Part shown: in pieces, positions 54,318 through 63,772 of the stretch
Numbering within the stretch: the first letter of the stretch is position 1
Layout: each line of letters starts with the position of its first letter
NCBI GenBank assembly: GCA_964390335.1
Contig: CAYMHU010000019.1
Span: forward strand, 5,112 to 69,111
Length of the DNA: 64,000 nt
DNA from: Granulosicoccus sp964390335
Lineage (GTDB): Bacteria > Pseudomonadota > Gammaproteobacteria > Granulosicoccales > Granulosicoccaceae
Direction: 5' to 3'
Notes under the pieces: model-generated
Database searches by the model: none
What the model was told of the DNA's origin: nothing
The model's input: the letters and a program-made list of their open reading frames with translations, nothing else
Position numbers and translations under genes: made by a program

Positions 54318-55780
54318 AAAACGCTTATCCAAAATTCGCCTTGGTTGGCACTCTACTGCTGCTACCCGTCATTGCGATCGATACTGCTCTTACCAGTGCC
54401 AACGAAGCAGCTCCAACGAACGAAAATTTACCGTGGGATGAACGCGCAGTTTCATCGCATCTCGATATTAAAAACATCAGTGGGAAATTAACACCGGACC
54501 AACTTAAGCAAATCGCTGATCAAGGTGAGTCATTATTCGATGCGCGTTTTACCAGCGCTGATGGTGTTGGCAGACCCATGGCCACTCAAGCCATTATTCC
54601 AACAAAACGAAAACGACCGGTCCGGAATGTATTCGCAAGAACCTCCGGGATGGATGCCAATGCCTGTTCGAGTTGCCATAACCTGCCATTGATTGGCGGT
54701 GCGGGCGGGTTTGTCAGCAATGTATTCGTATCGGAAGGGTTTCAACAGGCTGATTTCGATACAACCGACCCACAATTCTCAAACGAGCGCAATACCAATC
54801 ATTTGTTCGGGTCTGGTTTAGTAGAGTTGCTGGCGCGTGAAATGAGCGCCGAGCTTGCACGTCAACGCACCGAGGCGTTAAACCAAGCGAAAGCATCAAA
54901 CGCGAGTGTTCGCATTCAACTGGTCACTAAAGGTGTCGACTTTGGATACCTGACAGCGCATCCGGATGGCATCGTTGATACGCGTGAAATTGACGGCATC
55001 GACACCGACCTCATCATCAAACCCTTTACTCAAAAAGGCGTTATCACTTCGTTACGCCAATTCACGATCAATGCACTTAACCATCACCATGGTATGCAAG
55101 CGGATGAGCGTTTCGGTGCTCGCTGGACCGGTTCCGACGACTTTGATGAAGATAAGCACTTAGGTGAAATCAGTTCCGGTGATGTGTCCGCTCTGGTGTT
55201 GTGGCAAGCAAGCCTGGCCCCGCCTACTATTCGAGACAACATAAACAATGAATGGAAATCGGCAGCCGAAAGAGGACAAAACCAATTTTCTCAATTGGGT
55301 TGCGTAGACTGCCACAAACCCTACCTACCACTAGACTCACTTGTGTTTAACGATCCGGGGCCACTGGATTTAGCTGGCACCTTGCGCCAAAATGAAGTTG
55401 GCGAGAAACTCAACGCGCAGTACGATCTGGCATTACTTGAATGGGCCGAAACATTACCACGTGATGAGCAAGGGCGATGGCTTGTGCCCTTGTTCGGCGA
55501 CTTAAAACGACATGTTATTGCGGATAGCCAAGTAGATACTTTGGGCAACGAATTGTTATCTCAGCGCTTCGTCGAACGCAATGTGTTTATGACTTCCGAA
55601 CTGTGGGGCATCGCCTCCACTGCACCCTATGGCCACCGTGGCAACCTAACCACGCTATCGGAAGTCATTAGTGCGCATGGCGGTGAAGGACGTCAATCGC
55701 GCGATGACTGGATGCAGTTATCAGAGCCTGACAAAAACGACTTAATAGCGTATCTGAAAACACTGGTAATTGAACCGTGA
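54314..55780 (+). CDS. Dihaem c-type cytochrome, DUF1111 (DHOR) family
   Basis: 488 residues. An N-terminal export segment (FALVGTLLLLPVIAIDTALTSA) precedes a protein with two haem-binding CxxCH motifs: CSSCH (about 118-122) and CVDCH (about 330-334). Between them are DGVGRPMATQAI upstream and ITSLRQFTINALNHHHGMQADERFG, typical of the family of putative dihaem oxidoreductases related to MauG and cytochrome c peroxidase. It should act in the periplasm. Both ends overlap neighbours by four bases, which ties it to a sugar operon. Substrate unknown. Confidence 0.88.
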   Translation: MKNAYPKFALVGTLLLLPVIAIDTALTSANEAAPTNENLPWDERAVSSHLDIKNISGKLTPDQLKQIADQGESLFDARFTSADGVGRPMATQAIIPTKRKRPVRNVFARTSGMDANACSSCHNLPLIGGAGGFVSNVFVSEGFQQADFDTTDPQFSNERNTNHLFGSGLVELLAREMSAELARQRTEALNQAKASNASVRIQLVTKGVDFGYLTAHPDGIVDTREIDGIDTDLIIKPFTQKGVITSLRQFTINALNHHHGMQADERFGARWTGSDDFDEDKHLGEISSGDVSALVLWQASLAPPTIRDNINNEWKSAAERGQNQFSQLGCVDCHKPYLPLDSLVFNDPGPLDLAGTLRQNEVGEKLNAQYDLALLEWAETLPRDEQGRWLVPLFGDLKRHVIADSQVDTLGNELLSQRFVERNVFMTSELWGIASTAPYGHRGNLTTLSEVISAHGGEGRQSRDDWMQLSEPDKNDLIAYLKTLVIEP

Positions 55781-57495
55781 GATCCTACCCGCTAATTAAA
55801 TCGCTTGCGCTTACCGTTGCATCGCTGACACTGCAGTTCAGCACTGATCGCGTGAATGCCAATGGCGATGCCGCTGTTTTTTATTCAGACATACCGGCCT
55901 TTGAAGAACAAGCAAACACTGCTGGTATACAACATCAGTATGATGGCCCGTGGGAGTTCTTTGTGGGAGGCGGGGTTGCCACATTCGATTGCAACAAGGA
56001 TCGTCTTCCCGATGTGTATATCGCCGGTGGCGAAAACCCCGCTGCTTTATACATCAACAACAGTGCCACCGGTGGTGATCTGAGTTTTACCAAACGCGAT
56101 TCTGCCGTTACCGACATCAGACAAGCAACGGGGGCCTACCCCATCGATATCGACAACGACTCATGGATCGATCTGGTTGTGCTGCGCGTAGGCAGCAATC
56201 ACATATTAAAAGGCGGGCCAGATTGCACGTTTAGCTATGCAAACGCGAGTTTTGGATTTGATGGTGGCGCCGAATGGAGTACGGCATTCAGTGCTGCGTT
56301 CGAACCCGAGCAGCAGTACCCTACTATGGCCATCGGCAATTACGTTGACAGAACCGCGCCCGGATCACCTTGGGGCACCTGTTCTGACAACGAACTGCTT
56401 CGCCCGCAATCACCAATGCAAGCACCCACCAGCGCGAACGGAGACAACGCATCTGGCAGCGTGGTGTCATACCATGAACCCATCGCTTTATCGCCAGGGC
56501 ATTGCGCATTGTCCATGCTGTTTACTGACTGGAACAAAAGCGGCCGCGATGCACTGCGCATCACTAACGACCGGCATTATTATCGCAATGGTGAAGAGCA
56601 ACTTTGGCGACTGGATGCCGGCGTATACCCTCGCCTGTTTTCTCGTGCAGACGGTTGGCAACCCTTGGTGATCTGGGGCATGGGTATCGCAGAAGGTGAT
56701 CTTAACGCTGATGGCTTTCCAGAATATGTATTAACGTCCATGGGTGATACCAAAATCCAAAGCGTAGATGTCATTCAAGCCACTGAAGAGCAACGTCCGG
56801 TATACGAAGACATCGCTTACGAACGTGGTGCAACCGCACACCGGCCCTACACCGGTGATGACCTAAAGCCATCAACGGGCTGGCATGCGCAATTTGCCGA
56901 TTTCAACAACGATGCATTGCTCGATTTGTACGTAGCCAAAGGTAATGTTGAACGCATGAGCGATTTTGCACAGTACGACCCCGACAACTTATTACTGGGC
57001 AACCACGACGGCCGATTTGTAGAGCATGGCCATACCAGCGGTATTGCACTGGATACCCGTGGTCGCGGTGCAGCTGTAGCCGACTTTAACGTTGACGGCC
57101 TACTAGACTTACTCGTGGTCAATCGAGGCAAGCCGGTGAGTTTGTTTAAACACACTGGCTTTAACAGTGAGTTCGGTCCACGTGTCGGAGGTAACTGGTT
57201 AGCCATAGAATTAAAGCAAAAGGGCGACAACCGCAATGCACTGGGTGCACGACTCGCCATCAAGACCGGTAACAAAACACAAGTGCGTCATCTCACCTTG
57301 GGCGGTGGTCATGCGTCAGGGCAACTCGGATTTGTACATGTTGGTTTAGGCGTGGCCGAACGCGCAACCGTACGGGTGCAATGGCCCGATGGTGAATGGA
57401 GCGCGGCCTACAGACTCTTTGCCAATCACTTTGCTGTCATTAGCCGTGGTGACGATAATGTGTCTTATTGGTACCCACAGGCAGTTGAGGAATAA
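55777..57495 (+). CDS. FG-GAP/VCBS and ASPIC/UnbV domain exported protein (CRTAC1-like)
   Basis: 572 residues from a GTG overlapping the cytochrome stop. Signal peptide (LIKSLALTVASLTLQFS and following residues), then several FG-GAP-type calcium-binding strands: GVATFDCNKDRLPDVYIAGG, YPIDIDNDSWIDLVVL, GDLNADGFPEYVL, FADFNNDALLDLYVAKG and VADFNVDGLLDLLVV. The ASPIC/UnbV domain closes the protein (GNWLAIELKQKGDNRNALGARLAIKTG and VRVQWPDGEWS). It is a propeller-like periplasmic or surface protein of unknown role. The tight fit to the cytochrome and xylulokinase genes suggests joint action. Confidence 0.87.
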   Translation: MRSYPLIKSLALTVASLTLQFSTDRVNANGDAAVFYSDIPAFEEQANTAGIQHQYDGPWEFFVGGGVATFDCNKDRLPDVYIAGGENPAALYINNSATGGDLSFTKRDSAVTDIRQATGAYPIDIDNDSWIDLVVLRVGSNHILKGGPDCTFSYANASFGFDGGAEWSTAFSAAFEPEQQYPTMAIGNYVDRTAPGSPWGTCSDNELLRPQSPMQAPTSANGDNASGSVVSYHEPIALSPGHCALSMLFTDWNKSGRDALRITNDRHYYRNGEEQLWRLDAGVYPRLFSRADGWQPLVIWGMGIAEGDLNADGFPEYVLTSMGDTKIQSVDVIQATEEQRPVYEDIAYERGATAHRPYTGDDLKPSTGWHAQFADFNNDALLDLYVAKGNVERMSDFAQYDPDNLLLGNHDGRFVEHGHTSGIALDTRGRGAAVADFNVDGLLDLLVVNRGKPVSLFKHTGFNSEFGPRVGGNWLAIELKQKGDNRNALGARLAIKTGNKTQVRHLTLGGGHASGQLGFVHVGLGVAERATVRVQWPDGEWSAAYRLFANHFAVISRGDDNVSYWYPQAVEE

Positions 57496-57500
57496 GAATT

Positions 57501-58946
57501 ATGTATCTTGGTATTGATCTCGGCACGTCCAGCGTTAAAACCGTATTGATGGACGAGCAGCAGCATATTGTTGCTAGTAGCAGTTCGCCACTAACCGTTC
57601 AGCGACCCGCCGATGGTTGGTCAGAGCAAGATCCTGCCAGCTGGATTAGTGCCATTGAAAATACGTTAGGCGAATTACACGCTAACCACGCTCAATTAAT
57701 GCACGCTGTGAAAGGCATTGGCTTATCCGGGCATATGCACGGAGCAACCTTGCTCGACAAAGCCAACAAAGTGTTAAGACCGTGCATACTATGGAACGAC
57801 ACTCGTAGCCACCAAGAAGCTGCACAACTCGATACAGAGTCATCCCGTAATCTCTGCGGCAACATTTTATTTCCCGGGTTTACAGCGCCAAAACTTGCGT
57901 GGGTTGCCAAACATGAACCCGACATTTTCAGTCAAGTCAGCAAAGTGTTATTGCCCAAGGATTATGCACGCTTGTGGTTAACCGGCGAACATGTATCTGA
58001 AATGTCTGATGCAGCGGGCACAGGTTGGTTAGATGTTGCAAAACGTGCTTGGTCCGATGAACTGTTAGCTGCAACATCCCTGTCAAGCGCCCAAATGCCA
58101 GCGCTCGTAGAAGGCACTGCTGTATCCGGGCAACTAAGACAAGAACTGAGTAGCCGTTTCGGTTTACCTAGCAATGTAGTCGTGGCAGGTGGCGCTGGCG
58201 ACAACGCTGCATCTGCGTGCGGTATGGGCGTGGTCGCAGCAAACAGTGCATTTTTATCATTAGGCACTTCGGGTGTGTTGTTCGCATCCAATGCAAGCTA
58301 TCAGCCCAACGCCGAAAGTGCGGTGCACACGTTTTGTCATGCCATCCCCAATACATGGCATCAAATGGGTGTCATCCTTGCCGCCACCGACGCATTAAAT
58401 TGGCTAAGTACAACACTGGGACAATCACCCAGCGACCTCAGCAATGCGCTGGAATCAACAACCGCTGATGCTACTGATGTGATATTTCTTCCGTACTTGG
58501 GCGGCGAAAGAACGCCGCATAACGATGCGAATGCACGCGGTGTGTTTCTCGGCTTATCGCATACCACCGATACCAAAGCCATGACTAAGGCCGTACTACA
58601 AGGTGTTGCATTCGCTTTTAAAGACAGCCAAAACGCGTTAGCAACCGCAGGCACGCAATTACAAAACGTGTTTGCTATTGGCGGCGGTTCTAATTCACGC
58701 TATTGGCTACAAATGCTCGCCAGCACCCTGGATTTACCCTTGCTAGTCACCGTCGATGGCGACTTCGGGGCCAGTTTAGGCGCTGCACGACTGGGCATGA
58801 TCGCCGCTGAAAACGCAGACCCACTGAGTATCTGCACACCGCCTGCTATCGAGAAAACCATCGAGCCGGAACCGCAGTTCGCAAGCTCGTTTAGCGAACA
58901 ATATGAACGTTATAAGCAAAGCTATCATGCGCTCAAGGGTTTATGA
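57501..58946 (+). CDS. xylB: Xylulokinase
   Basis: 481 residues of the FGGY carbohydrate kinase family. N-terminal ATP-binding MYLGIDLGTSSVKTVLMDEQQ, GWSEQDPASWISAIE, the XylB signature GLSGHMHGATLLD, PCILWNDTRSHQEA, and VVAGGAGDNAASACGMG; FGGY segment 2 includes FAIGGGSNSRYWLQMLAS. It phosphorylates D-xylulose to xylulose-5-phosphate. GAGGAATAAG lies just before the ATG and five bases separate it from the ASPIC gene. No xylose isomerase is in the window, so the sugar must be converted to xylulose elsewhere or the substrate is different. Confidence 0.92.
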   Translation: MYLGIDLGTSSVKTVLMDEQQHIVASSSSPLTVQRPADGWSEQDPASWISAIENTLGELHANHAQLMHAVKGIGLSGHMHGATLLDKANKVLRPCILWNDTRSHQEAAQLDTESSRNLCGNILFPGFTAPKLAWVAKHEPDIFSQVSKVLLPKDYARLWLTGEHVSEMSDAAGTGWLDVAKRAWSDELLAATSLSSAQMPALVEGTAVSGQLRQELSSRFGLPSNVVVAGGAGDNAASACGMGVVAANSAFLSLGTSGVLFASNASYQPNAESAVHTFCHAIPNTWHQMGVILAATDALNWLSTTLGQSPSDLSNALESTTADATDVIFLPYLGGERTPHNDANARGVFLGLSHTTDTKAMTKAVLQGVAFAFKDSQNALATAGTQLQNVFAIGGGSNSRYWLQMLASTLDLPLLVTVDGDFGASLGAARLGMIAAENADPLSICTPPAIEKTIEPEPQFASSFSEQYERYKQSYHALKGL

Positions 58947-58982
58947 TGATCAACATCAATTGTTGCCTCAAGCGATAACTAT

Positions 58983-59915
58983 GTGAAAACAACCATTCTC
59001 ATACCCAGCGGGGTGCTCGGACTCGGGTTTGACAAATCGGCGTTGGCGCGCGGCATGGATAAAAATCCTGATGCCATTTGCATTGACGGCGGCTCTACCG
59101 ACAGCGGCCCTTTTTATTTAGGCACAGGCACCAGTAAATACTCTGAAGCCGTAACGCGCAGCGAATGGAAGGATCTCATGATAGCCAGGGCTGCAGCGAA
59201 TATCCCACTGATTATCGGTTCATGCGGTACCTGTGGCACACACCAGACCGTTGACTGGATGTTTGAACTGACTTGCGACATCGCACGCGAGTTGGGGCAA
59301 TCTGTACGCTTAGCCAAACTCTATAGCGACCAGGATCAATCCACGTTAATCCAACACATTCAACATGGCAACGTTAGTGCGCTACCACCGGTTAACGACT
59401 TACAAGATTCAACCGTAAAGCAATGCTCAAATATCGTGGCACTGGCAGGGGTTGAGCAAATTAATCAGGCTCTGGAAACCGGGGCAGACATTGTCCTTGC
59501 TGGACGCACCACCGATACAGCCATCATCGCCGCCTTACCCATCCAACGCGGCGCACATATTGGTGCCGCATGGCACGGTGCGAAAATCGGTGAATGCGGA
59601 GCTCTGTGCTCAACTAACCCAACCAGCGGCGTTATTCTGATTGAGTTTGACGAACTCGGGTTCACCGTGCAGCCTCTGGCTCAAGGTGCCAGTTGCACAC
59701 CTCACTCTGTTAGTGCGCATATGCTGTATGAAAATGCTGACCCTATTAATCTCACTGAACCTGGTGGCAGCTTGAATGTATCTGAAGCTGTGTATACCGC
59801 ACTGGATGATCGCAGCGTTCGCGTTACAGGTTCACAGTGGATTCCCAGTGAAAACTACACCGTCAAACTTGAAGGTGCCGCTGGCACGTGTGGCTTATTT
59901 ATTTGGTCCCGCTGA
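58983..59915 (+). pseudogene. AtuA-like (DUF1446) gene, 3' part lost
   Basis: The frame from GTG 58983 encodes the N-terminal DUF1446 domain: ILIPSGVLGLGFDKSALARGM, CIDGGSTDSGPFYLGTG, IIGSCGTCGTHQTVDWMFE, and TGADIVLAGRTTDTAIIAALP. Homology runs to RVTGSQWIPSENYTVKLEGA (about residue 301), where normal proteins go on for over 100 residues. Here the sequence switches to tctA in another frame and stops 10 codons later. The family is linked to acyclic terpene or similar acid use. A 310-residue product could be made but is probably inactive. Confidence 0.8.
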
Positions 59916-60978
59916 ATACTTTGCCCTTTACCTGTTAGCGTTCTGCACGCTAGGCGGCGTTGCATCTAAAAATCAAGCAAAAGCGGCGATAGCGTCCTGT
60001 CTTGGTCTTGGTATAGCCATGATCGGTGTCGACAACAACTCCGGCATGCCACGCTTTACCGGCGGTAATATGCATTTAATGGACGGCATTGATTTTCTGG
60101 TTGCGATAGTTGGTTTGTTCGCTATTGCAGAAGTGTTCTTTTTTATTGAAGGTCACGGTAAGGGATCATCCATCGGTGTAAAACTTGAAAAAGTCATCAT
60201 TCCGTGGAAAGCGATCTTCTCAACAAAATGGACCATGCTACGAGCCAGTTTCGTTGGTTTTATCGCTGGTATCTTGCCAGGCGCTGGCGCATCACTGGGT
60301 AGTTTTCTGGCCTATATGTCTGAAAAATCGATTGCCGGAAAAGACGCTGGTTTCGGTACCGGTGTTGCCAAAGGTGTGGCAGCGCCCGAATCAGGCAACA
60401 ACGCGGCAGCGGGTGGCGCTTTAGTACCCATGCTCACATTAGGGGTTCCAGGCTCCGGTACAACCGCGGTTTTATTAGCACTACTCATGACGCTTAACAT
60501 CACGCCAGGCCCAACCTTGTTTACCGACAGACCCGAAGTGGTCTGGGGGCTGATTGCGGCGCTGCTTATTGCCAATGTGGTGTTACTGTTAATGAATGTA
60601 CCCATGGTTCGCGTATTCGTGCGCGTATTACAGGTACCGCCGTGGATACTGCTGCCTGGCGTTACCATGGTTTCGTTTGTTGGAATCTATTCGTTGTCTG
60701 GCAGTTACTTCGATTTACTGCTGATGGTCGGGTTCGGCATACTCGGCTATGTGTTGCGTAAATTGGACGTACCCACTGTACCCGTCATTCTGGGCATTCT
60801 GCTCGGCGGACATATGGAAGATGCGTTAAGGCGCGCCATGGTGATTGGGGATGGCAACCTGATGTATTTGTTCTCATCTCCCATTGCGATTGGTTTTTGG
60901 GTTGCCGCAATATTGGGTTTTGTTGCTCCCATGTTCTTACGTGGGGTGCTGGCAAAACCACCGCGAGTGGCTGATTAA
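59890..60978 (+). pseudogene. TctA-type transporter gene, 5' part lost
   Basis: From about 59890 the frame reads FGPAEYFALYLLAFCTLGG and continues through ILPGAGASLGSFLAYMSEKSIAG, ESGNNAAAGGALVPMLTLGVPGSGTTAVLLALL to the natural end at 60978. This equals a TTT large subunit from about residue 135 onward. The N-terminal helices and the partner genes tctB and tctC are missing. The frame extends left to a Met at 59776, but those residues are the AtuA sequence out of frame. So the start of the gene was deleted together with the AtuA end. Confidence 0.85.
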
Positions 60979-61003
60979 ACGCAATTGATAGATGCTTTTA
61001 TTC

Positions 61004-61032
61004 GCCCGGTTGGCAAATCTAATTTACCGGGC
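61004..61032. terminator. Stem-loop between convergent genes
   Basis: GCCCGGT (61004-61010) and ACCGGGC (61026-61032) pair with a 15-base loop, placed between the truncated tctA and the end of the DUF3299 gene. T content on the plus strand side is low, so its strength is uncertain. Confidence 0.5.
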
Positions 61033-61044
61033 TAGCTGGGGTAA

Positions 61045-61641
61045 CTACTCTTCGCCGGTGTATGGGTACAGTGTTTCCACATCCAGCCAGTAACCTGATT
61101 CAGCAAGATTACTTTGCACCGTTTCGGCGTAAATAGTACCAATGACCCAAACCGGATCATAAACGTTATCCACTACTATGAGTTCAGGGGATTTCGCATG
61201 CACCACCTGATTCGCCGGTGGGGGCGGCGTATGAATACAAGCGCCCATGTACGGCACCAGTAGAAATTCTTTTAGCTTGGTATTGCCATCGAAATCTAAC
61301 GGTGTAATGTATGCCGGAATCTTTACGCGAATACCATCGAGTTCTGTTTTTACCGGCGCATAATAAAAATCCTTTTCCATTTGTTCCAAGCGCGCATTGG
61401 ACTCATCGCTGCCATCAAGCAAAATATCAATTTCTTCTTGCGACATGGTGGCAAACGGGTTTTCGGGTTGCACAAAGTCATCAGGGATGAGGTCGTCCCA
61501 GTAAACTTCTGTTGGTGTCGGTAAATTAGCTTTGGCCTCTTCCCGTTCTTTTGAAAACGGCCACCAGCTTGCCTGGCTGCTTATGCCAACCGTAATCAAG
61601 CCTACTGCGACGCCGGCGATAATAAGGGTTTTCAGATTCAT
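61045..61641 (-). CDS. DUF3299 domain exported protein
   Basis: 198 residues. Signal peptide (LIIAGVAVGLITVGISSQASW), then the DUF3299 region: VYWDDLIPDDF, GIRVKIPAYITPLDFDG, FLLVPYMGACIHTPPPPANQ and VWVIGTIYAE. A Cys-His pair lies in ACIHTPPPP, which could bind metal. GAGGTAA precedes the ATG. In many marine bacteria such genes follow an FtsX-type ABC transporter and a DUF2796 protein, as here; the set is linked to zinc. Confidence 0.85.
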   Translation of the reverse strand: MNLKTLIIAGVAVGLITVGISSQASWWPFSKEREEAKANLPTPTEVYWDDLIPDDFVQPENPFATMSQEEIDILLDGSDESNARLEQMEKDFYYAPVKTELDGIRVKIPAYITPLDFDGNTKLKEFLLVPYMGACIHTPPPPANQVVHAKSPELIVVDNVYDPVWVIGTIYAETVQSNLAESGYWLDVETLYPYTGEE

Positions 61642-61722
61642 AGGGTTTTACCTCAACACGTTGGTTAGCAAACCCGCGGTTAAGTTCATTAATTACGACA
61701 ATTTAACGGCACATCACGCAAT

Positions 61723-62976
61723 TTAAAGCTTTTGTGCCAAACCATCAGCTAAGGATTTTCTGTATGCTTGAAAAGCCGGTATGGTACCAGCCAGCAGACC
61801 TGCCAGCGCAATACTGAGCAGAATTTTAAGCTCTGTTGCCTGCAAAAAACCTAATTTAACCGACAATCCAAATCTTTCTTGTAAGAATACCGCTCCGACG
61901 GCACTCAGCGTGTAGTGCAGCAGCAAGCCAACGGCAATGCCTGCTAATGTCAGCAATGCGGATTCGATACACAAGAGTAAAAATACATGCATAGGACGCG
62001 CACCAACAGAACGCAACACAGCCATTTCACGACGACGCTCATTTAAACCGGCAAGCAGCACAGAGATGAGATTAACTAAGCCTGCAATAACCACAATCAC
62101 AGACACGATCATTAAAGCCATTTCAGCAACGCTCACCAGGTTCCACAATTCCTGCAACGCGACACCCGGCAATATGGCTAACAAAGGTTCAGCACGGTAG
62201 TTATTGATTGCCCGCTGCTCCATAAACACCCTTGACCTGGATTGCAGTCCCACCAACAAAGCCGTAACCGCCTTGGGTTTTAAGTCCATACCGCGGATAA
62301 CGTCAGGGTGAGTCCCCTCTCCTTTAACCTGTGCGCCATTGCGCCAATCGACGTGCATGGCCTCAATTCCTTCAAGGCTAACGTGAATTGCGCGATCAAC
62401 GGGTGTGCCAGTCGGATTCAGAATGCCGCTAACTTTAAATGGTTGATTTTCGTGTTCAACCAGCGCTACCTTACCTATACCGTGAGCAACAACAATCTTG
62501 TCCCCGACTTTGTAGCCTAGTTGTTTGGCTACCTCACTACCTAACACCGCATCAAACACATCATCAAAGCGTTGTCCTGCCTGCAAACTTAATTGCCGTT
62601 TATCACCGTAACGATAATGATCAAAATAATCGTGGTTGGTACCCAGCACACGATACCCCGCATGCGAATCACCCAAAGATATTGGAATTACCCAATCAAC
62701 GGCGTCGCGCTCTTTAATTTCCTGAACACTTTTCCATGTAATGTTATTAGTGGCATTACCAATTCGGAATACCGAATACAGTAGCAATTGCACAGAACCG
62801 CTTCTGGCACCAACGATTAAGTCGGTACCCGATAAAGTTTGGGTAAAGCTATTGCGTGCGTCACGACGAATCTTTTCCACTGATAAGATCAGTGCAACAC
62901 TAACAGCGATGGCCAAGACCGCTAACACGGCTGTGGGCCATCGGTTTCGTAAACTCTTTAATGCAATGCCTATCAT
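61723..62976 (-). CDS. ABC transporter permease, FtsX/MacB type
   Basis: 417 residues. N-terminal helix (AVLAVLAIAVSVALILSVEKI), a periplasmic core of about 220 residues, and three C-terminal helices with the FtsX signature VIVVIAGLVNLISVLLAGLNERRREMAVLRSVGARP. Its start overlaps the ATPase stop by four bases. Together they make an ABC unit of the LolCDE/MacB type that does not import in the classical way. The DUF2796 and DUF3299 neighbours suggest a role in zinc handling. Confidence 0.87.
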   Translation of the reverse strand: MIGIALKSLRNRWPTAVLAVLAIAVSVALILSVEKIRRDARNSFTQTLSGTDLIVGARSGSVQLLLYSVFRIGNATNNITWKSVQEIKERDAVDWVIPISLGDSHAGYRVLGTNHDYFDHYRYGDKRQLSLQAGQRFDDVFDAVLGSEVAKQLGYKVGDKIVVAHGIGKVALVEHENQPFKVSGILNPTGTPVDRAIHVSLEGIEAMHVDWRNGAQVKGEGTHPDVIRGMDLKPKAVTALLVGLQSRSRVFMEQRAINNYRAEPLLAILPGVALQELWNLVSVAEMALMIVSVIVVIAGLVNLISVLLAGLNERRREMAVLRSVGARPMHVFLLLCIESALLTLAGIAVGLLLHYTLSAVGAVFLQERFGLSVKLGFLQATELKILLSIALAGLLAGTIPAFQAYRKSLADGLAQKL

Positions 62977-63710
62977 GCTGAATCACCAACGACATCCAGA
63001 GCGATATTGGCTTTGTTTATTGTTGCCAATTCCAACTGCCTGTGAAACGCTGGCGCCAAGCTTGAATCATGGCTCACAAATAACAATGACGAGCCTGTTA
63101 GCTCTAGCTCGCTAAACAATAAATCCAAAAACGCTTGTCGAGTGTCAGCATCGAGTGATGAAGTTGGCTCGTCAGCGATAATAAGCGGGGGTTGTCCAAT
63201 GAGGGCTCTGGCGACAGCGACGCGTTGTTGCTGACCCACACTGAGTTGCGTTGTAGCGCGATCTCGAAATTTCTTCGGCGCTAATTTCATTGCGCTAAGC
63301 AGTCGATCGGTTTCTTCATCTAATGTTCGACCGGTCGCCTGCACTCGAGCACGTCGCGCTGCCGAAAATCGACACGACAACTGAACATTTTCCGCAACCG
63401 ATAAAAACGGCAATAAGTTAAATTGCTGGAACACCAGCCCTATCCGATCAACCCGGAATTGGTCACGTTGCCGATTCGGCAAGGTCGCCAATGACACATC
63501 GTCAACTGTTACCGTTCCTGTTTGGGGCATTAACACCGCAGCGATCAAACCTAACAGCGTTGTTTTTCCGGACCCCGAAGGGCCTTTGAGAAACACATGC
63601 TCGCCGCGCGCGATGGAGAATTCCGCAATGTCTATTACGGGTTCCGAGCTCTTGTTCCACGCGAACTGTACATTATGCAAATGTACAATTTGGCTGTGCG
63701 AATTTGACAT
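62973..63710 (-). CDS. ABC transporter ATP-binding protein
   Basis: 245 residues from the ATG at 63710; the frame opens at a GTG (63740) that falls inside a hairpin, so the later start is preferred. Walker A GPSGSGKTT (about 43-51), Q-loop VFQQFNLLPFLSVAENV, signature LSVGQQQRVAVARAL, Walker B LIIADEPTSSLD, switch His in VSHDSS. It is of the LolD/MacB class and serves the FtsX-type permease encoded just downstream. Confidence 0.9.
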   Translation of the reverse strand: MSNSHSQIVHLHNVQFAWNKSSEPVIDIAEFSIARGEHVFLKGPSGSGKTTLLGLIAAVLMPQTGTVTVDDVSLATLPNRQRDQFRVDRIGLVFQQFNLLPFLSVAENVQLSCRFSAARRARVQATGRTLDEETDRLLSAMKLAPKKFRDRATTQLSVGQQQRVAVARALIGQPPLIIADEPTSSLDADTRQAFLDLLFSELELTGSSLLFVSHDSSLAPAFHRQLELATINKANIALDVVGDSA

Positions 63711-63735
63711 GCGGCTAATGACTCGTTTCAAACCT

Positions 63736-63761
63736 GACACCCGAGAGTGATCTCGAGTGTC
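63736..63761 (-). terminator. Stem-loop downstream of the DUF2796 gene
   Basis: GACACCCGAGA and TCTCGAGTGTC pair over 11 bases with one mismatch and a four-base loop. It lies between the DUF2796 stop and the ATPase start. A T-run is lacking, so partial termination or message protection is more likely than full stop. Confidence 0.5.
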
Positions 63762-63772
63762 AGTTATGCACC

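Noticed and set aside
59776..59890. N-terminal extension of the truncated TctA to the Met at 59776
   Set aside because: These residues are the AtuA coding sequence read in the wrong frame, so they are not part of a transporter.
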